A stretch of 64,000 bases of DNA from Hyphomicrobiales bacterium (GTDB lineage Bacteria > Pseudomonadota > Alphaproteobacteria > Rhizobiales > RI-29): assembly GCA_016125495.1 (NCBI GenBank), contig WGLQ01000002.1, positions 152,969 through 216,968 on the forward strand, read 5' to 3'. A program made the translations under genes and the position numbers. A model generated the notes under the pieces. It searched no databases. It had not been told where the DNA came from and saw only the letters and a program-made list of their open reading frames with translations. Shown one piece after another: positions 36,564-47,492 of this stretch (position 1 is its first letter; each line of letters begins with the position of its first letter).

Positions 36564-37304
36564 ATGGCGCGCAGTTCGGGGCGGGTCCCCCGCATTTTCA
36601 TCGAGGCTGATCTTTCGGCTGGCGCTCGCGTCGAACTCGGCGCCGCGCAATCGCACTACCTCGCCAGCGTGCTCCGGCTCGCCGCCGGGGCGAGCGTTCT
36701 CGTTTTCAATGGGCGGGATGGGGAATGGTCGGCGCTGATCGAGCGGGCGGACCGCAAGCGGGCGACACTTGCGCTCAACGTGCAGACGTGGCCCCAACGT
36801 GCGGCACCGGACATCCACTACCTGTTCGCACCGCTCAAGAAGGGCCGTCTCGACTACATGGTCGAGAAGGCGACGGAGATGGGCGCCAGTGTGCTGCAAC
36901 CGGTGATCACGGCCTATACCCAGGCGGAACGGCTGAACGGTGAACGGATGCGTGCGCACGCGATCGAGGCGGCCGAGCAGTGCGGGCTCGTGTCGGTGCC
37001 ACAGGTGCGCGAGCCGGTCGCGCTCGAGGCTTTGCTGGCCGGGTGGTCGGGTGAGCGTATCATCGTCTTCTGCGACGAAGGCGCCGCGCTCGACGATCCG
37101 ATCGCCTCGCTACGAGGGCTCGCGCAGGGGCCGAAGGCGGTTCTTGTCGGGCCGGAAGGCGGCTTTTCGCCCGGCGAGCGTGGCCTTCTCAGGAGCCTGC
37201 GGTTCGTGCATCCGATTTCGCTCGGCCCGCGCATCCTCAGGGCGGACACCGCCGCCATCGCGGCGCTCGCCCTGGTCAACGTCGTGCATGGAGATTGGCG
37301 TTGA
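36564..37304 (+). CDS. rsmE: 16S rRNA (uracil-1498-N3)-methyltransferase
   Basis: 246 residues. The N-terminal PUA-like part begins RIFIEADLSAGARVELG and the SPOUT domain holds PLKKGRLDYMVEKATEMG, VGPEGGFSPGERGLL and the knot region SLGPRILRADTAAIAALALV. RsmE methylates N3 of U1498 in the 30S subunit. The ATG has AAGGGGAG upstream. It is followed 147 bases later by gshA on the same strand, a conserved alphaproteobacterial pairing. Confidence 0.95.
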   Translation: MARSSGRVPRIFIEADLSAGARVELGAAQSHYLASVLRLAAGASVLVFNGRDGEWSALIERADRKRATLALNVQTWPQRAAPDIHYLFAPLKKGRLDYMVEKATEMGASVLQPVITAYTQAERLNGERMRAHAIEAAEQCGLVSVPQVREPVALEALLAGWSGERIIVFCDEGAALDDPIASLRGLAQGPKAVLVGPEGGFSPGERGLLRSLRFVHPISLGPRILRADTAAIAALALVNVVHGDWR

Positions 37305-37451
37305 AATCGGTGGGGCTGGCGTGGTTCTGTCCAGCGCCGCGAACCGCCGGATGGGTATCGAGGGCAGGGGCGCGGTGGGGCTGGGCGACCCGATCCACGG
37401 AGAGCCGGGATCATCCGGCTCCGGACGGCCCGCGAATTTTGAGGAGCTGCG

Positions 37452-38834
37452 ATGTCGACGCGCGAGGACGGTCCGGAAAGCCCGCTCGTTGAGAGCAAGA
37501 GCGATCTCGTCGAGTACATCGCGGCCGGCGGCAAGCCACGCGAACAATGGCGGATCGGGACGGAGCACGAAAAGTTCGCGTTCGACACGCGCGATCTGCG
37601 GCCGATCCCCTATGAAGGACCGGCCGGCGTCCGGGCCCTCCTCGAGGGCATGATCAATCGGTTCGGCTGGGAAGCGATCCGCGAGGGTGACAACATCATC
37701 GCGCTGAAGCGCGCTCCCGGCGTACCGGGCGGAGGGGTTTCGCTCGAGCCGGGTGGCCAGATCGAGCTGTCCGGGGAGCCGCTCGCGAGCGTGCACGAGA
37801 CCTGCAAGGAGGTCGCCGAGCATCGCAGACAAGTGCTCGAGATCGGGCGTGACCTCGGCATCGGCTTCATGGGGCTCGGGTTCCAGCCGAAGTGGACGCT
37901 GGCCGAGACGCCGATGATGCCGAAGGGCCGCTACAAGATCATGAAGGAGTACATGCCGAAGGTCGGCACGCTCGGCCTCGACATGATGTTCCGCTCCTGC
38001 ACCATCCAGGTCAATCTCGACTTCGCCGACGAAGCGGACATGCGGCGCAAAATGCGCGTCGGCCTCGCCCTGCAGCCGCTCGCGACGGCGCTTTTTGCCA
38101 ACTCCCCATTCACCGAGGGGCGGACCAACGGCTTCCAGTCGTTCCGCAGCGAAATCTGGCGCAACACCGACCCCGAGCGCACGGGCATGCTCGACTTCGC
38201 CTTCGAGGAAGGCTTCGGCTACGAGAGCTATGTCGACTATGCGCTCGAAGTGCCGATGTATTTCGTCTATCGCAATGGCCGCTATATCGACGCCACACGG
38301 CGCTCGTTCCGTGACTTCATGGAGGGCAAACTCGACGTGCTACCCGGTGAGCGACCGACCATCGCGGACTGGGCCGATCATCTCTCGACGCTCTTTCCCG
38401 AAGTGCGGATGAAGCGGTTCCTGGAGATGCGCGGGGCGGACGGGGGGCCGTGGGGTCGGGTCTGTGCGCTGCCGGCGTTCTGGGTCGGGCTGCTCTACGA
38501 CGAGGGGGCGCTCGACGAGGCCTGCGAGCTGATCCGGTCGTGGGGTTCGGAGGAGCGCCAGCGGCTGCGGGACGAAGTGCCGGTCGGCGGGCTGCGAGCA
38601 CGGATCGGGGGGCGCAGCGCGCGAGAGGTCGCGGGTGATGTTCTGGCGATCGCCAAGCGCGGGTTGGCAGCGCGCGGCAACATCGACCGCATGGGCAGCG
38701 ACGAGCGGCAATACCTCGTCTCGCTCGAGCGGGTCGTGGAAACCGGAGAGACGTCCGCCGATCGGTTGGTGCGGCTCTTTCATACGACGTGGGGTGGCGA
38801 CATCGACCGCGCCTTCGTCGAGGAAGCGTTCTGA
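37452..38834 (+). CDS. gshA: Glutamate-cysteine ligase
   Basis: 460 residues of the alphaproteobacterial/plant type. Family motifs are GTEHEKFAF, VSLEPGGQIELSGEPL, MGLGFQPKW, CTIQVNLDF, ANSPFTEGRTNGFQSFRS and WADHLSTLFPEVRMKRFLEMRGAD. It joins glutamate and cysteine through the gamma carboxyl, the first and limiting step of glutathione synthesis. GAGGAG precedes the ATG. The glutathione synthetase gene is not in the window. Confidence 0.95.
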   Translation: MSTREDGPESPLVESKSDLVEYIAAGGKPREQWRIGTEHEKFAFDTRDLRPIPYEGPAGVRALLEGMINRFGWEAIREGDNIIALKRAPGVPGGGVSLEPGGQIELSGEPLASVHETCKEVAEHRRQVLEIGRDLGIGFMGLGFQPKWTLAETPMMPKGRYKIMKEYMPKVGTLGLDMMFRSCTIQVNLDFADEADMRRKMRVGLALQPLATALFANSPFTEGRTNGFQSFRSEIWRNTDPERTGMLDFAFEEGFGYESYVDYALEVPMYFVYRNGRYIDATRRSFRDFMEGKLDVLPGERPTIADWADHLSTLFPEVRMKRFLEMRGADGGPWGRVCALPAFWVGLLYDEGALDEACELIRSWGSEERQRLRDEVPVGGLRARIGGRSAREVAGDVLAIAKRGLAARGNIDRMGSDERQYLVSLERVVETGETSADRLVRLFHTTWGGDIDRAFVEEAF

Positions 38835-38882
38835 GCGCGGTGCGCAAGACGTCGTGCGCCGGCCGAAGCGAGGCGGTGGCGG

Positions 38883-39701
38883 CTATTCTGCGGCTGGCGG
38901 ATGGCTGGCCGCGAGCCGCTCGGTCAGCCGGGCCAGACCAGGCGGGCGCGGCGGTACGGGGGCCGAGGTGTGATCGTCGGCCCCGCCTGGCGGGGGCATG
39001 GCGCGCGTGCGGGGATCGGCGTGCCGGTGCGCATCGCGCGCGGCCTGCGTCGTTTCGCCACTCATTGCAGCAACGGGCGAGTCCGGCTGCGGCCCGCCCG
39101 GTTCGTTCGAACGCCGGGGCTCGAGGCGGGCACGCAGGGAGGCGAAGATGCCTTCCCCGAACGTCTGGCTGGAGCTGGCGGTCGAGCGGCGCGCCAATTC
39201 AGCGGCCAGCGGGCCGAACGGCTCACGCTGGCGACGCGCCCATTCGCCGTTGCGCACGAGGTCGCCGAGCAGGGCCCGCATGGGCCGATCGGCGCGCAGC
39301 GCGATGGCAGCGACGGTGAGGACCGTGATGAAGGGGAGCATCCGCTCTACGTCCGACGTGCGCAGTTCGCTGCTCGTTGCAGCCTCGAGGATGACGCGCT
39401 GATCGAAGTCACGGGCAGTCGCGAGTTCGGACAGGATGGACATGCCGAGATCACGCACGCGCAAATCCACCATGAGCGATGGGCTCTCATAGTGGTTGGA
39501 ATGGCTTTCGGCGCTGAGACGCTTCAGGAACGCGATCGTGCCTTTGGGTGTCGCCGTGGCGGCGCAGATGCACTCGAGCAGCTCGGGCAGCAGTACCGCG
39601 GTCGCGACAGCCACCCCCTCCTCGCGCACACCAAGACGGCGGGCCAGGGTGGCGAACGCCATGCCATGCTGAGCGGACGAAATCGTGCCGAGGAGACTCA
39701 T
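38883..39701 (-). CDS. Protein of unknown function with DUF937-like N-terminus
   Basis: 272 residues. AAGGAGG lies ten bases before the ATG. The opening MSLLGTISSAQHGMAFATLARRLGVREEGVAVATAVLLPELL resembles the start of DUF937 proteins, in which a short helical bundle is repeated (seen as LLGTISSAQHG and LARRLGV). The middle (residues 60-190) is helical and not recognised; the last about 80 residues are Pro/Arg/Ala-rich and probably disordered. No signal peptide. The DUF937 link is my reading and could be wrong. It is convergent with gshA. Confidence 0.62.
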   Translation of the reverse strand: MSLLGTISSAQHGMAFATLARRLGVREEGVAVATAVLLPELLECICAATATPKGTIAFLKRLSAESHSNHYESPSLMVDLRVRDLGMSILSELATARDFDQRVILEAATSSELRTSDVERMLPFITVLTVAAIALRADRPMRALLGDLVRNGEWARRQREPFGPLAAELARRSTASSSQTFGEGIFASLRARLEPRRSNEPGGPQPDSPVAAMSGETTQAARDAHRHADPRTRAMPPPGGADDHTSAPVPPRPPGLARLTERLAASHPPAAE

Positions 39702-39900
39702 CCGGCCGATCCTCCTTACGCCAACTGCGCCGCATCGAAGGAAACCATATGCGTCAATTGTACAAAGTGTAAGCCCGCAATGTTGGGCCGTGGAAGAAAG
39801 AATGATCTTCCAACGTTGCAAAACGCGGCGTGTGGGGATCGGTTGGCGCGATCGCTGGTGAACCGGCGGGCTGTTCAGGCGTACGAGTCGCGGCCTTCGA

Positions 39901-40500
39901 TCACCGGGTCTCGAGGCTGGCCAGAGCTTCCGAAAACCCGCTCAGCGAAATCGGAATGCCGATGCCGGCCTCCTGGGTCTGGAAGACGATGAACCAGGCG
40001 GTTTGGCCGGCCTTGAAGCGGGCGACGAGGTCGTCGGTGAGGGTGACCTGGGCAAAGCAGCCGACGACGTGGCATCGAACGAATGGGGCGTGACCAATCT
40101 TCTGCTCGTCGATCTGGAGGCCGAGGCCAGGCGGCAGAAGAATGCCAAGTGGCGCGAACACACGCAGCACCCGCTCTCCCGCCGGCGTGCGCTGGAAATG
40201 GACACTCAAACCGACGTTGGGATTGCTCTCGGACGTGACGTCCTGAACCAGGGCGCAGAGGTCCTCGCTCGCACCGGCGGGGCGTTTGCAGACCTTCTGC
40301 CAATCGCCGTGCTGGCTCGCCACAGTGGTCTCCTCGGCGCTCGCCGTCGGGGCCGGCGCCGCAAGGACGAACAGGATCGCCAACAGAGCGAGTGGCCGAC
40401 AACCAGAGAACGCTCGGACGACGCTGCTCAGGGGATGGCCGCCGGACGGGGTGCCGCCGAGCCGTCCGGTTCGGTGAGCGGTGACGGTGCAAAGGCGCAT
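39901..40500 (-). CDS. Invasion-associated locus B family protein
   Basis: 199 residues. A long N-terminal part leads into a signal sequence (ALLAILFVLAAPAPTASA). The mature protein starts with HGDWQKVCKRPAGASEDLCALVQDV, the pattern typical of IalB (W-x-x-x-C ... C-x-x-x-Q), followed by LGILLPPGLGLQID and VRCHVVGCFAQVTL. IalB proteins are periplasmic, disulfide-bonded and widespread in Hyphomicrobiales; in Bartonella one affects erythrocyte entry, but most have unknown roles. GGAGT precedes the ATG. A shorter start nearer the hydrophobic stretch is possible. Confidence 0.85.
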   Translation of the reverse strand: MRLCTVTAHRTGRLGGTPSGGHPLSSVVRAFSGCRPLALLAILFVLAAPAPTASAEETTVASQHGDWQKVCKRPAGASEDLCALVQDVTSESNPNVGLSVHFQRTPAGERVLRVFAPLGILLPPGLGLQIDEQKIGHAPFVRCHVVGCFAQVTLTDDLVARFKAGQTAWFIVFQTQEAGIGIPISLSGFSEALASLETR

Positions 40501-41011
40501 CAGTGGCACTCCATGAATGGGCTTGCGGCGGGGCGGCGAGGACGGAGTTCGGGACGACACGGGCGATGGAACCGGAGGTGCGGCGGCTCGTGCGTGGTCG
40601 CCTCACCGGTCCGGACGTATGCCCGCACTCAAGCGGCCGAATCCGGCAATCCTGTGCTCCAACTCGTGTCATCGGGCAAGCATGCGGCCGAACGTCCGTG
40701 TAGCGAGCACGCCCCTTGAACATTCATTCTTTCGCATGTATCGACGAGAAGGTGCCAACCATCGTGGAGCGGATGCTTTTTTTGCGCGTGAGAACGCGCG
40801 GATCGGCCATGTTGCGCTTGGCTTGACGGGTCCGATCGTGCAAAGGACTGCGGCTATCCGAGTTCGGCGAAGAGCCGAGCAAGGGAGATGGGTGAGCCGG
40901 CGCGGCGTCATGCCTCGAAGGGGTCTTCCCGATGGCGGGATGAGCGAGCCCAGCGAACAAGACATGGAAGCAGCACAAGACTTGGAATCACAAGACTTGG
41001 GGATCAGGGGT
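40501..41011. other. Divergent intergenic region and long ctaC leader
   Basis: About 510 bases between the IalB-family gene and ctaC. The plus frame is open throughout, but its composition is shadow-like and the ctaC signal peptide defines that gene's start. It holds the promoter candidate at 40716-40744 and, at about 40786-40801, a GCGCGT-GAGA-ACGCGC hairpin with a GNRA-type loop preceded by seven T residues, lying in the inferred leader. Confidence 0.45.
40716..40744 (+). promoter_or_regulatory. Candidate promoter of the cytochrome oxidase cluster
   Basis: TTGAAC at 40716-40721 and TATCGA at 40739-40744 with a 17-base spacer in a locally AT-rich stretch. It would give a leader of about 260 bases before ctaC. 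By eye only. Confidence 0.45.
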
Positions 41012-41890
41012 ATGCGCATTCTAAAACGGCTGAGCGTTGGCGCGTTCGCTGGTGTGGCGGCGTTGCTGGCTGGAATGGCCGGGCTCAGCGCCGCGGACGG
41101 TTTGGCGACGCCCTACCAGATGGGACTGACCGAGCCGGCGACCGACATCATGGAGCAGATGGATTCGTTCCACGACCTCCTTCTCGTGATCATCACGGTG
41201 ATCACGCTGTTCGTCATGGGGCTGCTGCTCGTCTGCATCTTCCGCTACAACGAGCGCGCCAATCCGGTGGCGTCCAAGACCTCGCACAACACGATGCTCG
41301 AGGTGGCCTGGACGGTGATCCCGATCCTCATCCTGGTGGTGATCGCGATCCCGTCGTTCAAGCTGCTCTATGCGCAGCACACCTATCCAAAGGCCGATCT
41401 GACCATCAAGGCGATCGCGAACCAGTGGTATTGGGGCTACGAGTATCCCGACGCGGGTGGGGTCTCGTTCGACTCCATCATGCTGCAGGACAACGAGCTC
41501 AAGCCGGGTCAGCCGCGCCTTCTCTCCGTCGACAACGAAGTCGTCGTGCCGGTCGACAAGGTCGTGCACGTGCTGGTCACGGCGAACGACGTGATCCACA
41601 ATTTCGTGGTTCCGGCGTTCGGCTCGAAGGTCGACGCGGTGCCGGGCCGGATCACCTCGACGTGGTTCAAGGTGAACCGCAAGGGCATGTTCTACGGACA
41701 ATGCGGGGAGCTGTGCGGCAAGCTGCACGCCTACATGCCGATCGCCATCCGAGTGGTCGATCAATCGGTCTACGAGAGCTGGCTGGCGGCGATGCAGAGC
41801 GGCGACGGCGACAAGGCCCGTGAGGTCCTCGCGGCAGCCGAGGCCGCCGACAAGCCGACGACGGTGGCATCGAGCACCAGCGGACAATAG
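41012..41890 (+). CDS. ctaC: Cytochrome c oxidase subunit II
   Basis: 292 residues with a signal peptide, two transmembrane helices (near residues 50-125) and a periplasmic cupredoxin domain. The binuclear CuA site is GQCGELCGKLHAYMP (CxxxC plus His and Met), with the earlier His in DVIHNFVVP. The aromatic NQWYWGYEYPD motif carries electrons from CuA. The subunit accepts electrons from cytochrome c. The start was set at the signal peptide; ATGs further upstream (40940) would add a polar extension. First gene of the oxidase cluster. Confidence 0.96.
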   Translation: MRILKRLSVGAFAGVAALLAGMAGLSAADGLATPYQMGLTEPATDIMEQMDSFHDLLLVIITVITLFVMGLLLVCIFRYNERANPVASKTSHNTMLEVAWTVIPILILVVIAIPSFKLLYAQHTYPKADLTIKAIANQWYWGYEYPDAGGVSFDSIMLQDNELKPGQPRLLSVDNEVVVPVDKVVHVLVTANDVIHNFVVPAFGSKVDAVPGRITSTWFKVNRKGMFYGQCGELCGKLHAYMPIAIRVVDQSVYESWLAAMQSGDGDKAREVLAAAEAADKPTTVASSTSGQ

Positions 41891-41904
41891 CCTCAACGGG
41901 GTGA

Positions 41905-43554
<1,650 letters not shown>

Positions 43555-43653
43555 TCGGCAGAGTGCCGCCCGCCGCTCGCGTTCGGGCGGCGGCGGTGCC
43601 GACAGAGATCGCATGGTGCCGCTGACGAGCGAACGCACCGGGGAGGGGGTGGC

Positions 43654-44061
43654 GTGTCTGGCACGATAGGTGGCGCCAACGGTTGGCTGGTCGCAGCCGC
43701 GATCGTGACGGCCGCGACGGCGGCGATTCATGTGATCCTCGGCGGGAAGTACGTGGCGCGCCCGCTGCTGGCGGCCCGCGAACTCCACCCGATCGCCGAG
43801 CGGCATCGGGTGGCGAAGTACACGAGCTACTATTGCTGGCATCTGGTGACCATCACCCTGCTGGCGATGGCGGCAGGCTATGCGGTCGCTGCCGTGCGGC
43901 CCGGGGCGGGTGAACTCGCGGTGATGTGCGCCGTTCTCTCGGCCGGGTTCTGCCTGCTGAGCATCGGTCTCATCCTGATGCTGCGGCTCGACTGGCGGCA
44001 TTTCCCGCAATGGTCGCTGTTCGCGGCGGCTGTTGTTCTAGCGGTGGTCGGATTGACATGA
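43654..44061 (+). CDS. Small membrane protein of unknown function in the oxidase cluster
   Basis: 135 residues from a GTG start with GGAGGGGG upstream. Four hydrophobic helices are predicted by eye: around residues 10-30, 55-80, 85-110 and 117-134. The loop [21 protein letters not shown] is rich in His, Tyr and Cys. It lies between ctaD and ctaB and its stop overlaps the ctaB start (ATGA), so it is expressed with the oxidase genes. I do not recognise a named family; an assembly or heme-handling role is guesswork. Confidence 0.8.
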   Translation: MSGTIGGANGWLVAAAIVTAATAAIHVILGGKYVARPLLAARELHPIAERHRVAKYTSYYCWHLVTITLLAMAAGYAVAAVRPGAGELAVMCAVLSAGFCLLSIGLILMLRLDWRHFPQWSLFAAAVVLAVVGLT

Positions 44062-44990
44062 GTGACCGAAGCACGACGACGACCGTTTCAGGGCCGCAAT
44101 TCGCGGAACTCGGCGACTATCTCGCTCTGCTGAAGCCACGTGTGATGTCGCTCGTCGTCTTCACTGCCCTCGTGGGCATGGTGGTCGCCCCCGGTGATAC
44201 GCATCCCATCATCCTCGGAACGGCGCTCCTTGCGATCGCTTTCGGGGCGGGTGCCTCGGGTGCGCTCAACATGTGGTACGACGCCGACATCGACGGGGGC
44301 ATGTCGCGCACCGCGCTTCGACCCATTCCACGGGGCAGGGTCACCGCCGAGGAGGCGCTCACGCTCGGCGTCGTGCTCTCGATCATCTCGGTGATGACGC
44401 TGGGGCTCGTGGCGAACTGGACGGCGGCGGCGCTCCTTGCCATCACCATCGGCTTTTATCTCTTCGTCTACACCATCTGGCTGAAGCGCTCGACGCCGCA
44501 GAACATCGTGATCGGCGGGGCGGCCGGAGCGTTCCCGCCGATGATCGGCTGGGCGGTGCAAACGGGCTCCATCGGTATCGAGAGCATCGTGCTCTTCCTC
44601 ATCATCTTCATGCGGACGCCGCCGCATTTCTGGGCGCTGGCCCTCTATCGGTGCCGCGATTACGAGGCCGTCGGCGTGCCGATGCTTCCGGTCGTGGCGG
44701 GGCCGGACGAGACGCGGCGGCAAATCCTGATCTATTCCGTGCTGCTCGCCCCGCTCGGCGTTGCGCCCTGGCTGCTCGGGTTCGCCGGACCGGCCTTTGC
44801 CGTCGTTGCTGCGGCGCTCGGTGCCGTGTTCGTCTGGCTTGCCCTGCGCGTCTACCGCATCCGCGAGGGGCACGCAGGGGATGCGGCGGCGCGGCGGCTC
44901 TTCCGGTTCTCGCTCCTCTATCTGTTTGCGATCTTTGCGGCATTGCTGGTCGAGAGGTTGGTGATCTCGGCGTTCGAGGTGTCGGTATGA
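44058..44990 (+). CDS. ctaB: Protoheme IX farnesyltransferase (heme O synthase)
   Basis: 310 residues, about eight transmembrane helices, UbiA superfamily. Asp-rich motifs are [21 protein letters not shown] and the later [19 protein letters not shown]. It farnesylates heme b to heme o, which is then oxidised to heme a for the oxidase. The start overlaps the preceding stop by four bases and its own stop overlaps the coxF start, indicating coupled translation. The ctaA heme a synthase gene is not here. Confidence 0.96.
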   Translation: MSDRSTTTTVSGPQFAELGDYLALLKPRVMSLVVFTALVGMVVAPGDTHPIILGTALLAIAFGAGASGALNMWYDADIDGGMSRTALRPIPRGRVTAEEALTLGVVLSIISVMTLGLVANWTAAALLAITIGFYLFVYTIWLKRSTPQNIVIGGAAGAFPPMIGWAVQTGSIGIESIVLFLIIFMRTPPHFWALALYRCRDYEAVGVPMLPVVAGPDETRRQILIYSVLLAPLGVAPWLLGFAGPAFAVVAAALGAVFVWLALRVYRIREGHAGDAAARRLFRFSLLYLFAIFAALLVERLVISAFEVSV

Positions 44991-45202
44991 CGGGCGCGCG
45001 CGAGCCGGTGGCTGCCGAGCCGGTCGCGCCCGAGAGCGACCGCGTGGTGGCGGCGTCCGAGGGCGATCGCGAGGTCCGGCGCAAACGAGCGCAAGAGCGA
45101 CGTTCATTGGCGATCGCGGTCGGCTTGATCGCACTTGCCGTGCTGTTTTTCGTGGTCACCATTGTCCGCCTCGGCGGCAATGTGGCCAACAGGGCGTACT
45201 GA
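44987..45202 (+). CDS. coxF: CoxF-like small oxidase assembly protein
   Basis: 71 residues. A polar, charged head ([17 protein letters not shown]) is followed by one transmembrane helix and a short tail ending NVANRAY. Small proteins of this layout, between ctaB and ctaG, are annotated CoxF in alphaproteobacteria. The ATG overlaps the ctaB stop by four bases. Assigned mainly by position and length; function in assembly is presumed. Confidence 0.8.
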   Translation: MTGAREPVAAEPVAPESDRVVAASEGDREVRRKRAQERRSLAIAVGLIALAVLFFVVTIVRLGGNVANRAY

Positions 45203-45256
45203 TCGCGGTCGCCGGGCCGTGGTGGTCGGGCAGCGGTGAGCCGGGGAGGCCCCAGA

Positions 45257-45883
45257 ATGGAGCGGATCAGCGAAGCTACGGGCCGGAACCACGGCACTGC
45301 CCTCGCGCGGGCCTCGGCGGATGTCCGTCTCGCCCTGATGCTCGGCGCCCTCGCGGCGGGCATGGTCGGAATGTCGTTCGCCGCTGTGCCCCTCTATAGG
45401 ATCTTCTGTCAGGTCACCGGCTATGCCGGCACCACGAAGCGGGCGGAAACGGTGCCAACGGGGCCGGCCGGTCGGATCATGGCGATCCGCTTCGATGCCA
45501 ACACCGCCGAAGGCCTGGCCTGGCGGTTCGAGCCGCAGCAGCGCGTCGTCGATGTGCCCATCGGGGTCGAGACGCTCGCCTTCTACCGCGCAACGAACAC
45601 TTCGGACCATCCGATCACCGGAACCGCGACCTTCAACGTCGCGCCGGCGATTGCCGGCCAGCACTTCAACAAGATCGCCTGTTTCTGTTTCACCGAGCAG
45701 GTGCTGCAGCCGGGCGAGAGCGTCGATATGCCGGTCAGTTTCTTCGTCGCGCCGGAGCTTCTCGACGATCCGGATGCCCGGGACATCCAGGAAATCACAC
45801 TTTCCTACACCTTTTATCCGGTCGAGACCGAAGAGGGCGCAGCGGGAGCGGGCGATCCACCAGCGCCGGCGGCCGGGGGGTAA
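45257..45883 (+). CDS. ctaG: Cytochrome c oxidase assembly protein CtaG (Cox11)
   Basis: 208 residues: one N-terminal transmembrane helix and a periplasmic Ig-like domain. The copper-binding CFC is in NKIACFCFTEQVLQPGE; VPLYRIFCQVTGYAGTTKRA is the standard beginning of the soluble part. Cox11 delivers copper to the CuB site of subunit I. GGGGAGG lies eight bases before the chosen ATG; a GTG seven codons earlier is less likely. The Pro/Ala-rich tail is unconserved. Confidence 0.95.
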   Translation: MERISEATGRNHGTALARASADVRLALMLGALAAGMVGMSFAAVPLYRIFCQVTGYAGTTKRAETVPTGPAGRIMAIRFDANTAEGLAWRFEPQQRVVDVPIGVETLAFYRATNTSDHPITGTATFNVAPAIAGQHFNKIACFCFTEQVLQPGESVDMPVSFFVAPELLDDPDARDIQEITLSYTFYPVETEEGAAGAGDPPAPAAGG

Positions 45884-46074
45884 CAGTGGGCCGAGTTCGG
45901 CTGGCCGGTCGGGCGCGGTTGGATGGAGCGATAGGCGGAAGGACGTGTCGTTCGCGCGATATTGCTTTCTGCGATGGATGAGGTCAAAGAGGGCACCTGG
46001 GTCGAGCCGGTGGCGGCGCGACGCCGGGTGCAGGGTTCGGACGGGGTTCGGGGCGAAATTGGGACGGAACGAAA

Positions 46075-46956
46075 ATGGCTGACGGGCACGCGCACAAGCA
46101 ACACGACTACCATCTGGTGAACCCGAGCCCGTGGCCGCTGGTCGGATCGATCGGCGCCCTGGTGCTCGCGGTCGGGGCGGTGATGTACTTCGTCAGCCGC
46201 AAGGATGGTGACCCGCAGGCCTGGTACGTGCTGCCGGGGCTCGCGATCGTGGTCGCGACCATGTACTTCTGGTGGCGCGACGTGGTTCGCGAGTCGCATG
46301 CCGGCGACCACACGCCCGTCGTGCAGCTCCACCTGCGCTACGGCATGATCATGTTCATCGCCTCGGAGGTGATGTTCTTCGTCGCCTGGTTCTGGGCTTA
46401 TTTCGATGCGGCTCTCTTTCCGGGGGATGTCTCGACCATCGCGGACACCGCTTCGCAGGTCGGCATGGTGGCGCGCGAAACGCTGACGGGCGGGGTCTGG
46501 CCGCCGCAGCCGACCGAGGATGGCACCTTCAAGCACACCTTCGATCCTTGGGGACTGCCGCTGCTCAACACGCTCATCCTGCTCGCTTCCGGCACGACGG
46601 TGACGTGGGCGCACCACGCGCTGCTGGAGAACAACCGGCGCGGGCTGATCTTCGGGCTGATCCTGACGATCCTGCTCGGCGCGGTCTTCACCGCCCTGCA
46701 AGCCTACGAGTATGGCCACGCCGCCTTCACGTTCTCGAATCACATCTACGGTTCGACGTTCTTCATGGCGACGGGTTTCCACGGCTTCCACGTGATCATC
46801 GGCACCATCTTCCTCACGGTCTGCCTGTTCCGTGCACTCAGGGGCCATTTCACGCCGAAGCAGCACTTCGGTTTCGAGGCGGCCGCCTGGTACTGGCATT
46901 TCGTCGACGTGGTGTGGCTCTTCCTGTTTGCCAGCATCTACGTCTGGGGCGCCTGA
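46075..46956 (+). CDS. ctaE: Cytochrome c oxidase subunit III
   Basis: 293 residues with seven transmembrane helices and the expected blocks [75 protein letters not shown] and [18 protein letters not shown]. It stabilises the oxidase and supports proton uptake. About 190 bases separate it from ctaG. It is followed by an intrinsic terminator. Confidence 0.97.
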   Translation: MADGHAHKQHDYHLVNPSPWPLVGSIGALVLAVGAVMYFVSRKDGDPQAWYVLPGLAIVVATMYFWWRDVVRESHAGDHTPVVQLHLRYGMIMFIASEVMFFVAWFWAYFDAALFPGDVSTIADTASQVGMVARETLTGGVWPPQPTEDGTFKHTFDPWGLPLLNTLILLASGTTVTWAHHALLENNRRGLIFGLILTILLGAVFTALQAYEYGHAAFTFSNHIYGSTFFMATGFHGFHVIIGTIFLTVCLFRALRGHFTPKQHFGFEAAAWYWHFVDVVWLFLFASIYVWGA

Positions 46957-47035
46957 GGGCGAGGGCCGAGGAGAACGGGGCTGCGGCGGCGCCGCGGCCC
47001 GGGCTCGGTCGGCGGCTGTGCCGCAATCGGAATCG

Positions 47036-47062
47036 AGGGGGCCAGCTGGCCCCCTTTCTGTT
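47036..47062 (+). terminator. Intrinsic terminator after ctaE
   Basis: AGGGGGCCA and TGGCCCCCT form a perfect 9-base-pair stem around a two-base centre, followed by TTTCTGTTTC on the plus strand. This is a good rho-independent terminator for the oxidase transcript, between ctaE and the DUF983 gene. Confidence 0.8.
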
Positions 47063-47114
47063 TCACGGTTTGGGCCCCGACGAACTGTCGAGGCCGATCG
47101 GGAGGCGTGCAGGA

Positions 47115-47492
47115 ATGGCGGACAAACAGCATTTCCCACCTCCGTCGGCGATGGCGAGCGGGCTCGGGTGCCGTTGCCCGCGCTGCGGCCGAGGCAAGCT
47201 CTATTCGAGATGGCTGACGCTCGCGGAGCGGTGCACGGCGTGCGGCCTCGATTTCGAATTCGCCGATGCCGGTGACGGTCCAGCCGTGTTCGTCATCTTC
47301 ATCCTCGGCTTCCTCGTGCTCGGTCTCGTGCTCTGGAGTGAGTTCACGTTCGCGCCGCCTCTCTGGTTCCATATCGCCTTCTGGGGGCCTGTGACGCTGC
47401 TTCTCGGTATCGGCCTGTTGCGTCCCATGAAGGCGACGCTGATTGCGCTGCAGTTCCAGAACGCAGCGCGCGAAGGGCGGCGGGCGGAATGA
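47115..47492 (+). CDS. DUF983 membrane protein
   Basis: 125 residues. Two CxxC pairs, CRCPRCGRGKLYSRW and ERCTACGLDFEF, form a zinc-ribbon-like head, followed by two transmembrane helices. DUF983 proteins are regularly found between ctaE and SURF1 in alphaproteobacteria and are suspected to aid oxidase assembly or metal handling. GGAGG lies nine bases upstream. The stop overlaps the SURF1 start by four bases. Confidence 0.92.
   Translation: MADKQHFPPPSAMASGLGCRCPRCGRGKLYSRWLTLAERCTACGLDFEFADAGDGPAVFVIFILGFLVLGLVLWSEFTFAPPLWFHIAFWGPVTLLLGIGLLRPMKATLIALQFQNAAREGRRAE

Noticed and set aside
40786-40801. Hairpin next to seven T residues as an intrinsic terminator
   Set aside because: The T-run precedes the hairpin on the plus strand and reads as A-run after it on the minus strand, so it cannot be a terminator in either direction.
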